This document shows positions 16,539 to 24,678 of a stretch of DNA of 49,666 nt, piece by piece. The stretch is from an uncultured Adlercreutzia sp. (lineage in GTDB: Bacteria; Actinomycetota; Coriobacteriia; Coriobacteriales; Eggerthellaceae), in contig CAJUFS010000015.1 in the NCBI GenBank assembly GCA_910585575.1, positions 1 through 49,666 on the forward strand. Direction: 5' to 3'. The notes beneath the pieces were generated by a model. The model did not search any database, was not told where the DNA came from, and saw nothing but the letters and a program-made list of their open reading frames with translations. The position numbers were made by a program, and so were the translations under genes. Positions within the stretch are counted from its first letter, which is position 1. Every line of letters begins with the position of its first letter.

Positions 16539-17597
16539 ATGCAACGCTCCTTATGCCATATCGTAGCTGCCGAAGATGCCGGCAGCCGTCTTGACGCCCT
16601 TTGCGCGGCGCGAGGTCTCTATGCCAGTCGCTCGGCAGCCGCGCGCGCCATCGAGGAGGGCCGTGTGTTCGTGAACGGCCAGACGGTGTCGAAGAAGCAT
16701 GCGGTGGCTGCCGGGGATACCGTCGTCTACGAGGTGGACGACGAGCCCGAGTCCGTGGTGGTCTATGGCGAGCCCATCGATTTGGATGTGCGCTTCGAGG
16801 ACGACGACATGCTGGTGATTTCCAAGCAGGTGGGCCTGGTGTGCCATCCTTCCGTGGATCATTCCCACGGCACGTTGGTGAATGCCCTTATTTGGCATTG
16901 CGGCGAGGAGAACCTCTGCAACGTGCAGGGAGAAGAAGCCGATCGCCTGGGCATCGTCCATCGCCTCGACCGCGACACCTCGGGGCTCATGCTGGCCGCG
17001 AAGACCAACCTGGCGGGCGAGGAACTCATGGCGCAGATCCAGGACCGCGCTGTGGATCGCCACTACATTGCCCTGGTGCACGGCATTATGGCCCACGACA
17101 CCGGCATGATCGACGCGCCCATTGCCCGTTCGGCCAACGAGCGCACGCGCATGGCCGTGCGCGATGTGCCCTCGGCGCGGGAGGCCATTACCACCTTCCG
17201 GGTGCTGGAGCGCTTCGAGCACGGCCCGCGCGATGACGGCTACAGCCTTATCGAGTGCAAGCTGTTCACGGGACGCACCCATCAAATTCGCGTGCACATG
17301 CAGTACACGAAGCATCCCATTGTGGGCGATCCGGTGTACAACGCCCACGGCCCGCGGGATGCCCGTGCCCAGCTGGGGCTCGAGCGCCAATTCCTGCACT
17401 CCTACAGCATTGCCTTCGAGCACCCGGTAACGGGGGAGCCGCTCTCCTTCGCCGACAACTTGCCGCGGGATTTGCAGGAGGCCCTCGATAGCTTGGCTCC
17501 GCGTTCGCTGGGAAAAACCGAAGCGGGGCGCGAGGTGGCCACTCTTATGGCGTCCGCTCCCACCCCGTCCGTGGAAGGCCAGGTATTCCATGACTAA
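16539..17597 (+). CDS. RluA/RluD-family pseudouridine synthase
   Basis: A 352-residue RNA pseudouridine synthase. An N-terminal S4 RNA-binding domain (SRLDALCAARGLYASRSAAARAIEEGRVFVNGQTV, about residues 14-50) is followed by the catalytic core with GIVHRLDRDTSGLMLAAKT, where the Asp of HRLDRDTSG is the nucleophile. Then come HYIALVHG, KLFTGRTHQIRVHM and HPIVGDPVYN. The architecture fits RluD, which modifies helix 69 of 23S rRNA, but RluC-type targets cannot be excluded. Its last eight bases overlap the ferrochelatase gene. Confidence 0.92.
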   Translation: MQRSLCHIVAAEDAGSRLDALCAARGLYASRSAAARAIEEGRVFVNGQTVSKKHAVAAGDTVVYEVDDEPESVVVYGEPIDLDVRFEDDDMLVISKQVGLVCHPSVDHSHGTLVNALIWHCGEENLCNVQGEEADRLGIVHRLDRDTSGLMLAAKTNLAGEELMAQIQDRAVDRHYIALVHGIMAHDTGMIDAPIARSANERTRMAVRDVPSAREAITTFRVLERFEHGPRDDGYSLIECKLFTGRTHQIRVHMQYTKHPIVGDPVYNAHGPRDARAQLGLERQFLHSYSIAFEHPVTGEPLSFADNLPRDLQEALDSLAPRSLGKTEAGREVATLMASAPTPSVEGQVFHD

Positions 17598-18783
17598 ACG
17601 TGCGCGTCGCAAGAACAAGGCCCTGGCCGCCCCGAAAATCGGTGTCATTATTGCGAACACGGGCACGCCGGCGGCTCCTACGCCCAAGGCCGTGAAGAAG
17701 TACTTGGGGCAGTTCCTTATGGATCGGCGCATCTGTCCCATGCCGCGGCCCATATGGTGGTGCCTGCTCCATACCGTTATCCTGCGCAAGCGCGCCAAGG
17801 CTTCGGCGGCCAAGTACGAGGAAATCTGGATGCCCGAAGGGTCGCCGCTGAACGTCATTTACCGCTCGCTCGAACGCGGGCTGAACGAGTATTACGCCGA
17901 ACGCGGCCTTCCGGTGGAAGTGCGCGCAGGTATGAGCTACGGCAAGCCCTCGCTCAAGCAGGCTGTTAAGGAGCTGAAGCAAGCGGGCTGCACGCAGCTC
18001 GTGGTGCTTCCCATGTATCCCCAAACGGCCTACTCGACGGTGGGCTCGGTTACCGATGCGCTGCACAAGGCCGTGCGCCGTGCGCGGTGGAAGCATCCGG
18101 TAGAGGTCATCGAAGGCTACAGCGAGGACGCTGTCTACGTGCGCGCCATTGCCGCCTCCGTTCGCAATGCCGGCTTCCGTGAAGATTCCAACGATCGCCT
18201 TCTGTTCTCGTTCCACTCCATTCCGCTCAAGGACATCGAGGCGGACGACACCTACGAGCTGCAGACGGGGGCAACCAGCTTGGCCGTGGCCGGTGAGCTC
18301 GGCCTCGATCGGCGCCGGTGGACCATCAGCTACCAAAGCCGTTTCGATAAGGGTCGCACGTGGCTCTCGCCCTTCACCCGGCCCACGCTGGTGCGCCTGG
18401 CCCAGGCCGCCGAGCCTGGCAGCCGCTTGTTCATAGTGTGCCCCAACTTCTCGGTGGACTGCCTGGAGACGCTCTACGACATTCCCTACGAGCTGGAGCC
18501 GTTGTATCGGGCGGCGCTGGCCGGCGACTTCGTCGATGCTGATGAAGAGCCCGGTGCCTTGGAGAATACGGGAAAAACCGTAGCCTCCTGCCATGAAGAG
18601 GCCCATCGCGACGTTTTCCGCACGAAGCGCCGCCAGCAGGCCGCCGAGGACTACCTGCGCGGCAACCACGCCCGGCAGGAGATCGAGGATGACTTCATCT
18701 ACGTGCCGTGCCTCAACCGCTCCCGCGCCCATGTGCGCGTGCTCACGCACCTGCTGGCTCCCCATGTGGGAGACGAGGCATAA
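17590..18783 (+). CDS. hemH: Ferrochelatase
   Basis: A 397-residue ferrochelatase that inserts iron into a porphyrin; in actinobacteria the substrate is usually coproporphyrin III. Visible are IGVIIANTGTPAAPTPKAVKKYLGQFLMD, PLNVIYRSLE, AGMSYGKPSLKQAVKELKQAG, LPMYPQTAYSTVGSV, the catalytic-His segment LLFSFHSIPLKDIE, TISYQSRFDKGRTWLSPFT and PNFSVDCLETLYDIPYE with the conserved Glu. The C-terminal ~70 residues are rich in charged residues. It overlaps the preceding gene by eight bases. A hexamer array starts one base into the stop codon and is open in the +1 frame for 36 codons. Confidence 0.93.
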   Translation: MTKRARRKNKALAAPKIGVIIANTGTPAAPTPKAVKKYLGQFLMDRRICPMPRPIWWCLLHTVILRKRAKASAAKYEEIWMPEGSPLNVIYRSLERGLNEYYAERGLPVEVRAGMSYGKPSLKQAVKELKQAGCTQLVVLPMYPQTAYSTVGSVTDALHKAVRRARWKHPVEVIEGYSEDAVYVRAIAASVRNAGFREDSNDRLLFSFHSIPLKDIEADDTYELQTGATSLAVAGELGLDRRRWTISYQSRFDKGRTWLSPFTRPTLVRLAQAAEPGSRLFIVCPNFSVDCLETLYDIPYELEPLYRAALAGDFVDADEEPGALENTGKTVASCHEEAHRDVFRTKRRQQAAEDYLRGNHARQEIEDDFIYVPCLNRSRAHVRVLTHLLAPHVGDEA

Positions 18784-18883
18784 GTCTGAGCTCGATTCTG
18801 AGCCTAAGCCTGGGCCTAAGCCTGATCCCAAGTCCAAGTCCAAGTCCAAGTCCAAGTCCAAGTCCAAGTCCAAACCCAAGTGC
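18782..18883 (+). repeat. Hexanucleotide tandem array after hemH
   Basis: Seventeen hexamer units keep phase from 18782 to 18883. Seven central copies of AAGTCC (18830-18871) are perfect. The flanking units (AAGTCT, GAGCTC, GATTCT, GAGCCT, AAGCCT, GGGCCT, AAGCCT, GATCCC; AAACCC, AAGTGC) are diverged. In the frame starting at 18782 each unit codes one Lys/Glu/Asp/Gly and one Ser/Pro/Leu/Cys, and the frame stays open to a TAA at 18890-18892. Confidence 0.95.
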
Positions 18884-18963
18884 TCGTCGTAAGTGCATGT
18901 CTGCACGTGCCGAGCGCGGATCGCTATGCCGTTGTTCGCTCGGAGCAGCTTTCCCCTCGCAGC

Positions 18964-18986
18964 AAAAGGAGCCCCGAAGGGCTCCT
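18964..18986 (-). terminator. Terminator of the flavoprotein gene
   Basis: On the minus strand, AGGAGCCC, TTCG and GGGCTCCT form an 8-bp stem followed by a short TTTGC. The U-tract is weak, so termination may be partial. Confidence 0.65.
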
Positions 18987-18994
18987 GAAGGTGC

Positions 18995-19025
18995 TGCCAG
19001 CGGATTGGGAGGGTATCCGCTGGCA
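18995..19025. other. Perfect 11-bp stem-loop
   Basis: TGCCAGCGGAT (18995-19005) and ATCCGCTGGCA (19015-19025) are perfectly complementary around a 9-nt loop. It lies between the flavoprotein stop (19084) and its terminator and has no U-tract. A role in protecting the mRNA 3' end is possible. Confidence 0.7.
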
Positions 19026-19083
19026 AGCCGAAGTTGGTGCGTTGGAGCGAGCGAAGGTGCTCGCCGAGCGCTATGGGCGCTGC

Positions 19084-20757
19084 TTAGGCGCCGGCCAGGT
19101 CGTGGCCCAGCAGGTAGCCGTAGGTGATGCAACGGCCGTGGCTGTTGCCCGCCACGTTGATGGGGTAGTCCACAGCGGTGATGTCGCCCATGACGTTGCC
19201 CAGCACATAGAGGCCCTCGATGGGGTTGCCCTCGGCGTCCAGGCACTGGAAGTCAGTGTTGCACTTGAGACCGCCGGTAACGGCCAGCAGCGCGGGACCG
19301 ACCTTCAGAGCGTAGAAGGGGCCTTCCTTGACCGGGGTCAGGAACACGGGCTTCTTGTAGTAGTCGGTGTCCTCGCCGGCCTCGCACATGCCGTTGTAGC
19401 GGTCGACGGTGCCCGTCAGGGTCGCGGGGTCGCAGCCGATCTGAGCAGCCAGGTCCTCGATGGTGTCGGCCTCGTAGGCAATGCCCTGCTCGATGTACAG
19501 CGGGATCTGGGTCTTGAAGTACTCGGGGGCCAGCTCAAGGTCGCTGCCGTAGGGGCGGAAAGAGTCCCAGAACATGCCGCCGCCATAGGGCAGGCCCTTC
19601 ACCAGGTCGGTGGGCCAATTAGCGTCGAAGATGGACCAGGCCTCGCCGTTGGGCTGGCGGTTGATGGCCAGGGACTTGCCCTGCACCCAGGTGTCCTCGC
19701 ACATGAAGCGCTCGCCGTTGTCGTTCACGAACAGGAAGGGGCCGTGGAACCAGCAGAAAGCCTGGGGATGCATCATGGTGGGGAAGGGCAGGTCCTGCAG
19801 CTGTGCGCCGACCCACATGCCCATCTTGTGGCCGTCGCCGGTGTTCACGCCGGCGGGGGTGTACTGGCTGCGGGGCTGACCGTACTCGACGCAGATGGGG
19901 GCATAGGCCTCGCACATCTCCACATTGCCGCCGATGTCGCCCGTGGCCAGCACGACGCCCTTGGCGGCGTTGTACTGTACGTAGCCCTCGCCGGTCTCGC
20001 AGATGCAGCCGGTTACCTTGCCGGACTCGTCCTTGAGAAGCTGCACGGCGGGGGAGTTGAACACGAACTCGGCACCGTCGCGCACGGCGTCAAGGTAGCA
20101 CAGCTCGGCGCCGGCGAAGCCCGTGGAGGTGAGATCGGTATCCTCGGGGAACATGAACATGTGGTAGCCCGGCTGCTCGGCGTAAACGTCGTCATGGCTG
20201 TAGAAGGCGCCCACCATGGCGGAACCGCCCTTGGCCTCGGCCTTGTCGATGAGCCAGTTGGAGGCCTCCTCGGAGTTGTTGAAGAACTTCACGATAAGAT
20301 CCTCGTTGGCGCGGCTGGCGCACTGGGCGATCCAGTGCTGCTTGGCGTTCACCTTGTCCACCTTGACGTCGAGGTCCTCCATGTAGCGGGAATTAATGGC
20401 GCCGAATCCGCCGCCACGGCCGTTCCAGCTCTCGGACTTCTCGACGACGGTCACCTTGCCGCCCTTTTCAGCGGCGGCAGCGGCGCACGCGCAGCCGGCG
20501 AGGCCAGCGCCGATCACCAGGATGTCGGTATCGACCGTGCTGGCGATGTCGGTGATGGGTTCGGGAGCGATCTCCCACTCGTACTGTGCCTTGCCCGTGG
20601 CGGCCAAGTTCTCACTGCTGCCCGCGGCCGTGCCGGACTCAGCCGGGGCGGCGGGAGCGCAGCCCACGAGACCGGCGGCACCGGCAGCCACGGCCGCGGT
20701 AGCGCCCATGCCCAAGAAGGCGCGGCGGGACAGGCCCTTGTTAGTGATTTCAGACAT
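19084..20757 (-). CDS. Tat-exported FAD-dependent reductase (fumarate reductase flavoprotein-like)
   Basis: A 557-residue exported flavoprotein of the fumarate/urocanate reductase superfamily. The twin-arginine signal SRRAFLGMG (about residues 10-18) is followed by an Ala-rich core and a lipobox-like LVGC, so it is probably anchored outside the membrane. The FAD domain begins at ILVIGAGLAGCACAAAAAEKGGKV. ARGVVLATGD-type KGVVLATGDIGG and the C-terminal PIEGLYVLGNVMGDITAVDYPINVAGNSHGR complete it. The usual catalytic HTxGG reads AVTGG here, so the His is missing and the substrate is likely atypical. No FMN-binding domain or cytochrome partner is encoded nearby. AAGGGG precedes the ATG. A LuxR-type membrane regulator is divergent. 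Confidence 0.9.
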   Translation of the reverse strand: MSEITNKGLSRRAFLGMGATAAVAAGAAGLVGCAPAAPAESGTAAGSSENLAATGKAQYEWEIAPEPITDIASTVDTDILVIGAGLAGCACAAAAAEKGGKVTVVEKSESWNGRGGGFGAINSRYMEDLDVKVDKVNAKQHWIAQCASRANEDLIVKFFNNSEEASNWLIDKAEAKGGSAMVGAFYSHDDVYAEQPGYHMFMFPEDTDLTSTGFAGAELCYLDAVRDGAEFVFNSPAVQLLKDESGKVTGCICETGEGYVQYNAAKGVVLATGDIGGNVEMCEAYAPICVEYGQPRSQYTPAGVNTGDGHKMGMWVGAQLQDLPFPTMMHPQAFCWFHGPFLFVNDNGERFMCEDTWVQGKSLAINRQPNGEAWSIFDANWPTDLVKGLPYGGGMFWDSFRPYGSDLELAPEYFKTQIPLYIEQGIAYEADTIEDLAAQIGCDPATLTGTVDRYNGMCEAGEDTDYYKKPVFLTPVKEGPFYALKVGPALLAVTGGLKCNTDFQCLDAEGNPIEGLYVLGNVMGDITAVDYPINVAGNSHGRCITYGYLLGHDLAGA

Positions 20758-21086
20758 TGAAACCCCTTCCGTTTCCTTGGCGAAGCCCTCACTTCGCCTC
20801 AACTTATCGGGGAGCCGAGGACTGGTTTCAAGAAGTCCGCGGCATCCCTCCCAGGACGCATTCTTCCATGACAAGCTGTCAACGAGCATCTTGCGAAACG
20901 GTACATTTCCCCGATCAGACCCAAAATGGGCCAAATCGGCCCATAGGAAAATAGGACTTTCCTTGTTGGGAGGCGTTCTTTTGAGTTAGATTTAGCAAGA
21001 CGTGCAGCGGACGAGGGACGTTGGGAGACGTTCGCACTTCCCGCGGAGCTGAGCGGAAAGAGAGGGCACGTCAGGGAGGGATACCT
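20758..21086. promoter_or_regulatory. Divergent control region of flavoprotein and LuxR-type regulator
   Basis: A 329-bp gap between two divergent starts. It holds a perfect dyad, ATGGGCC (20926-20932), five bases, GGCCCAT (20938-20944), and is locally less GC-rich around 20895-20995. No clear sigma-70 hexamer pair is visible on either strand. The dyad is the best operator candidate for the regulator's HTH domain. Confidence 0.5.
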
Positions 21087-22595
21087 ATGGAGCAACACAC
21101 CCCGGAGACGGCCAGCGAGGCGGCCTCTTCGCAACCGCGCCCTCGAGGGCGTCTTATCACCGTTTTGAGGGAGAGCGGATGGTCGGCCGATTGGCGCTTG
21201 CTAGGCCTTGGCTTTTGGCAGGTATGGCAGATGGTCGCTATGTGCACGACCTTTATCGTGCCCTCCGTCGAGGTGGTCGTTCCCTTCGGCAATCCTCTGC
21301 TTCTTCTGCTGGTGTTTATCACTGTCAGCTACGCTGCAGTGGTGTTGCTGTCGCGTCGTTGGGCTCCGTTTCTCGGCCGGCGCAGCGCGTTTGTGGCGGC
21401 TGCGGCTACAACGGCCGTGGGCACGGTGGTGATGCCCATTGCTCTCGGCTCCGCGGGCGGCTGGCTGGGCTTGGGGCTCTTTGTCGGAGGGGCGCTCCTG
21501 GCCTCGTTCGGCAATGCGCTTCTTCTTATTATGTGGGGCGAGCTATGGAGCGCCCTGGCTACCGGGCGCGTCGGGCGTCACCTCTATGCCTCGTATACGT
21601 TTGCCTTCGTGCTGTTCTTTCTCATCTATTGGATGCCGGCGCCCTTGGCGGTAGCTGCCACGGCGGCGATGCCGGTGGCCTCGACCGCTATTTTGGCGGC
21701 CTGCCGCAACGAGCCGCGACGTGAGCCTTCGGTTATTCCCCTTGATATCGCGACGGTTCCCGTGCGTCGCCTTTTGGTCAGCATCTTTATCCTGAGTCTG
21801 GCCTGGGGCCTCAGCCAAGGCGTTATCGGCTCGTTTGCCGTAGGCGATGCCGACTTCACGGCGAAGTCTCTTATCCTGGCGGGGGCGGGCATTGCCGCTA
21901 TTACGCTTTCGATGATGGTGTCGCCCGCGCCAGCCGAGGCGCTCTCCCTCTACCGGCCCGTGCTCCCGGCCATGGCCGTGGGTTTGGTGTTCCTTTTGCT
22001 GCAGCCGCCGCTCTACCCCTTTTTAGGATCGGGTCTCATCATCATGGGCATCTACTGTCTGGACATGCTCATGATGCTCGTTTCCACGGACGTGGCTTTT
22101 CGTGGGCGTATCTCGGTGGCCATGTCCTTCGGTCTGACAATTTTGGTGGCGCGCACCGGCACCCTGTTCGGCTCCATTGGCGCCAACGGCCTGATGGGGT
22201 CGGTGTTCTGGTCGGAAGCCCTGCGCACCGATGTGCTGCTGGTGACCTTGCTGGCCCTCGCCATCATCGGTATGTTGTTCTTCACCGTGGCGGACGTCCA
22301 GCGGCTCTACGTGACGCCCCGTGCGCAGCAGGTCGATGCCTCTTTGGAAGAGAAGTGCGCGGCCATTGCCAAGATGTGCCATTTGACGAATCGGGAATCC
22401 GAGGTCCTCGTTTTGCTGGCGCGCGGGCGCTCCGTGCCCTATCTCAGCGAGGAGCTTCATATTGCCCAGGGCACGGCCAAGCACCATGTGAGCAATATCT
22501 ATCGGAAGGTGGGCGTCTTCGATCGCCAGGGGCTGCTCGATACCATCGAGCAGGGCGGCGTGGGCAAGCCCGGATGGGACGCGGCCGAGCGCTAG
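21087..22595 (+). CDS. LuxR-type regulator with about 12 membrane segments
   Basis: A 502-residue protein with a hydrophobic N-terminal domain (roughly 12 membrane helices, residues 40-425, MFS-like) fused to a C-terminal LuxR/GerE helix-turn-helix: LTNRESEVLVLLARGRSVPYLSEELHIAQGTAKHHVSNIYRKVGV (about 440-484). Such one-piece membrane sensors are expanded in Eggerthellaceae, often divergent from flavoprotein reductases, as here. The inferred job is to sense the reductase substrate or a related signal in the membrane and switch on the 19084-20757 gene. AGGGAGGG precedes the ATG at 21087. The ligand is unknown. Confidence 0.88.
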   Translation: MEQHTPETASEAASSQPRPRGRLITVLRESGWSADWRLLGLGFWQVWQMVAMCTTFIVPSVEVVVPFGNPLLLLLVFITVSYAAVVLLSRRWAPFLGRRSAFVAAAATTAVGTVVMPIALGSAGGWLGLGLFVGGALLASFGNALLLIMWGELWSALATGRVGRHLYASYTFAFVLFFLIYWMPAPLAVAATAAMPVASTAILAACRNEPRREPSVIPLDIATVPVRRLLVSIFILSLAWGLSQGVIGSFAVGDADFTAKSLILAGAGIAAITLSMMVSPAPAEALSLYRPVLPAMAVGLVFLLLQPPLYPFLGSGLIIMGIYCLDMLMMLVSTDVAFRGRISVAMSFGLTILVARTGTLFGSIGANGLMGSVFWSEALRTDVLLVTLLALAIIGMLFFTVADVQRLYVTPRAQQVDASLEEKCAAIAKMCHLTNRESEVLVLLARGRSVPYLSEELHIAQGTAKHHVSNIYRKVGVFDRQGLLDTIEQGGVGKPGWDAAER

Positions 22596-22762
22596 GGTGC
22601 CGTCTGCTCTTTCGTGCAATGTGTAAAGTTTACGATGACGTAAGCAATCAGCAATAAATTTCGGGCTTCGTCGGTCGCAGTGATAGGATGACACCACTTA
22701 CTGAAATGCGTCACGCAATCGGGGGAGGTGCAGGGCGCAAACTGACGAGCTGAAGGAGATCT

Positions 22763-24088
22763 ATGCTTTCCGAGCGTTTGCTTACGGGTGTCGTCGGCAC
22801 CTTGGCAAAAAACCAGTTGACCCTGAAACCCCCCAGCCAGGATAAGCTTCCCGATCCCGTGCCCGGTCGCCCTTATACGCTCTACGCCCATGTGCCTTTC
22901 TGCGAGCGTCTGTGCCCCTACTGCAGCTTCAACCGCTTTCCCTATCGCGAGGAGCGAGCGCGCGACTATTTCGCGTCGCTGCGCAAGGAAATGCGCATGC
23001 TAGCCGATCAGGGCTATGATTTCGAGAGCATGTACGTGGGAGGCGGCACGCCGACGGTGGACATCGACGAGCTGTGCGAGACCATCGATCTGGCCCGCGA
23101 GCTCTTCTCCATTCGCGAGGTGAACTCCGAGACGAACCCGAACCACCTTATTCCGGCCTATCTGGATAAGTTGAAGGGCCGCGTGCAGCGTCTTTCGGTA
23201 GGGGTGCAGAGCTTCGACGACGAACTGCTCAAGCAGATGGACCGCTACGAGAAATACGGCAGTGGCCAGAAGATTTTCGAGCGCATTGGCGAGACGGCCC
23301 CATATTTCGAATCCTTGAATGTGGATATGATCTTCAACTTCCCCTCGCAAACCGAGGATATCCTGTTCAGCGATTTGGAGAAGATCACGCTCTGCGGCTG
23401 CGACCAGACCACCTTCTCGCCGCTGTACCAGTCCCACGCCACCACGCGCAAGATGGAGAACGTTCTGGGCAAGATGGACTACGAGAAGGAGCGTCGCTTC
23501 TACCATATTATCGACGAGGTGCTGGCCGGCGGCGAGCATCCGTTCTTCGAGCGTCGCACCTTGTGGACCTTTAATCGCCTCGACGAGAATCAAGAGCGCA
23601 CCGAGCATTTGGAAGTGGACGAGTACGCCGTGTCCTACGAGGAGTGCGTGGGCATCGGCAGCGGCTCCATTACCCATCTCGATCATAGGCTGCTGGTGAA
23701 TACGTTTGACCTGAAAGAGTACGGTCGCCAGCTGGCCGAGGGCCAGGCGCCCCTGCTGGGCCAGGCGGTTATCTCGCGCCGCGACATGATGCGTTACAAG
23801 TTCCTGCTGCAGCTTTACGCTCTGCGTTTCGACAAGCACGAGTTCGAGCGCGACTTCGGTGTCAGCGTCGAGCGGGGGCTTCCCGCGGAGATGGCCTTTA
23901 TGCGCCTCAACGGCGCCTTCGCCACCGACAACGACGACGAGCTGACCTTGACCCCGCGCGGCCGCTACCTGACGGTGGTGCTCTATCGCCAGTATCTGGC
24001 CAGTTTGAACAACCTGCGCGAACAGGCGCGCTCCCAAATCGTCGGCCTGGAGCACGACCTGCTGTTCGGTGACGGGACTGAGCGTTAA
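22763..24088 (+). CDS. HemN/coproporphyrinogen oxidase-like radical SAM protein
   Basis: A 441-residue radical SAM enzyme. The cluster motif is CERLCPYCSF (CX3CX2C, about residues 49-57), preceded by the HVPFC pattern typical of the HemN/HemW/HutW group. Then come YVGGGTPTVD, ETNPNHL, VQRLSVGVQSFDDELLKQM, and NVDMIFNFPSQTEDI. GIGSGSITHLDHRLLVN and a C-terminal winged-helix-like part follow. It is not a clear HemN: the arginine-rich N terminus is absent. HemW (heme chaperone) or anaerobic heme-degrading methyltransferase relatives are alternatives. AAGGAG lies five bases before the ATG. Two short dyads, such as GTAAAGTTTAC (22622-22632), lie in the 167-bp upstream gap. Confidence 0.82.
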   Translation: MLSERLLTGVVGTLAKNQLTLKPPSQDKLPDPVPGRPYTLYAHVPFCERLCPYCSFNRFPYREERARDYFASLRKEMRMLADQGYDFESMYVGGGTPTVDIDELCETIDLARELFSIREVNSETNPNHLIPAYLDKLKGRVQRLSVGVQSFDDELLKQMDRYEKYGSGQKIFERIGETAPYFESLNVDMIFNFPSQTEDILFSDLEKITLCGCDQTTFSPLYQSHATTRKMENVLGKMDYEKERRFYHIIDEVLAGGEHPFFERRTLWTFNRLDENQERTEHLEVDEYAVSYEECVGIGSGSITHLDHRLLVNTFDLKEYGRQLAEGQAPLLGQAVISRRDMMRYKFLLQLYALRFDKHEFERDFGVSVERGLPAEMAFMRLNGAFATDNDDELTLTPRGRYLTVVLYRQYLASLNNLREQARSQIVGLEHDLLFGDGTER

Positions 24089-24115
24089 AGAAGGAGATCG
24101 AGACAACGAGTGAGG

Positions 24116-24152
24116 TGGGGCGCTTTCCGAGGGGAGGGCGCCCCGCTGTTTT
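24116..24152 (+). terminator. Terminator of the radical SAM gene
   Basis: GGGGCGC (24116-24122) and GCGCCCC (24137-24143) form a 7-bp stem around a 14-nt loop, followed by GCTGTTTTT. It lies 28 bases past the stop. Confidence 0.8.
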
Positions 24153-24330
24153 TGTACTTGAGACTAATCCGGGTGAGATGGGTATCTGCTCTGTTGTCAT
24201 TCCAGATGTCAACAGCCATTGTTGGTGTGCAGCTGGGAAAACATTGGCGAGGAAGTGCAGGGTTTCTGCCGGGGGGGGGGTGCAGCTAAGATGCCTGTAA
24301 ACCCCACCTGTGCAAAGACTTCGGTAAAGC
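24153..24330. other. Lower-GC intergenic segment with a G10 tract
   Basis: About 180 bases with no supportable gene. The segment 24153-24270 is visibly less GC-rich than the flanking genes. A run of ten G occupies 24271-24280, the longest homopolymer noticed in the window. The segment sits just beyond the 3' end of tRNA-Pro, a common place for integration remnants, but no integrase or second copy of the tRNA end is visible. Confidence 0.5.
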
Positions 24331-24369
24331 AAGAGGCTCCGTCGATATCTTATATCGACGGAGCCTCTT
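24331..24369 (-). terminator. 18-bp perfect hairpin after tRNA-Pro
   Basis: AAGAGGCTCCGTCGATAT (24331-24348) and its exact complement (24352-24369) enclose a 3-nt loop. It lies eight bases past the tRNA CCA end. The minus-strand tail (GCTTTACC) is a poor U-tract, so this may be a processing or bidirectional stop structure. Confidence 0.75.
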
Positions 24370-24377
24370 AAGTCTCA

Positions 24378-24454
<77 letters not shown>

Positions 24455-24488
24455 TTGGCTTTTAGGCTCTCGCCCAAACAGCTTGTCT

Positions 24489-24517
24489 ATAGTAACCTTC
24501 CCTTTTCACGTTTGCAA
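24489..24517 (-). promoter_or_regulatory. Promoter of tRNA-Pro
   Basis: On the minus strand, TTGCAA (24517-24512), a 17-bp spacer and TACTAT (24494-24489) make a good sigma-70 promoter 35 bases before the tRNA. Confidence 0.85.
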
Positions 24518-24678
24518 GAGTTTTTTCGCCAAAATCATCGAGTGGCATTTTCGTAGCGAGCGTTCGCGTACCAGAGCTGCAAAACGACAGCTTCCGATAG
24601 CTTGTGATAAATGCCAATGAATCGAAGAGGGGAGGGTATGGTAGGCTGATGCCAAGCAAAAACAAGGAGGATGCAACC

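Noticed and set aside
18782..18883. CRISPR-like array
   Set aside because: Units are six bases with no spacers; it is a simple tandem repeat.
18880..20760. A 626-codon open frame antisense to the flavoprotein
   Set aside because: It is the mirror of a well-supported Tat flavoprotein. Long antisense frames are expected in GC-rich genes; the translation has no recognisable domain.
23907..24332. 141-codon minus-strand frame running through the G10/C10 tract
   Set aside because: It overlaps the 3' end of the radical SAM gene antisense, has no ribosome site or domain, and half of it is low-complexity. A decayed gene cannot be excluded.
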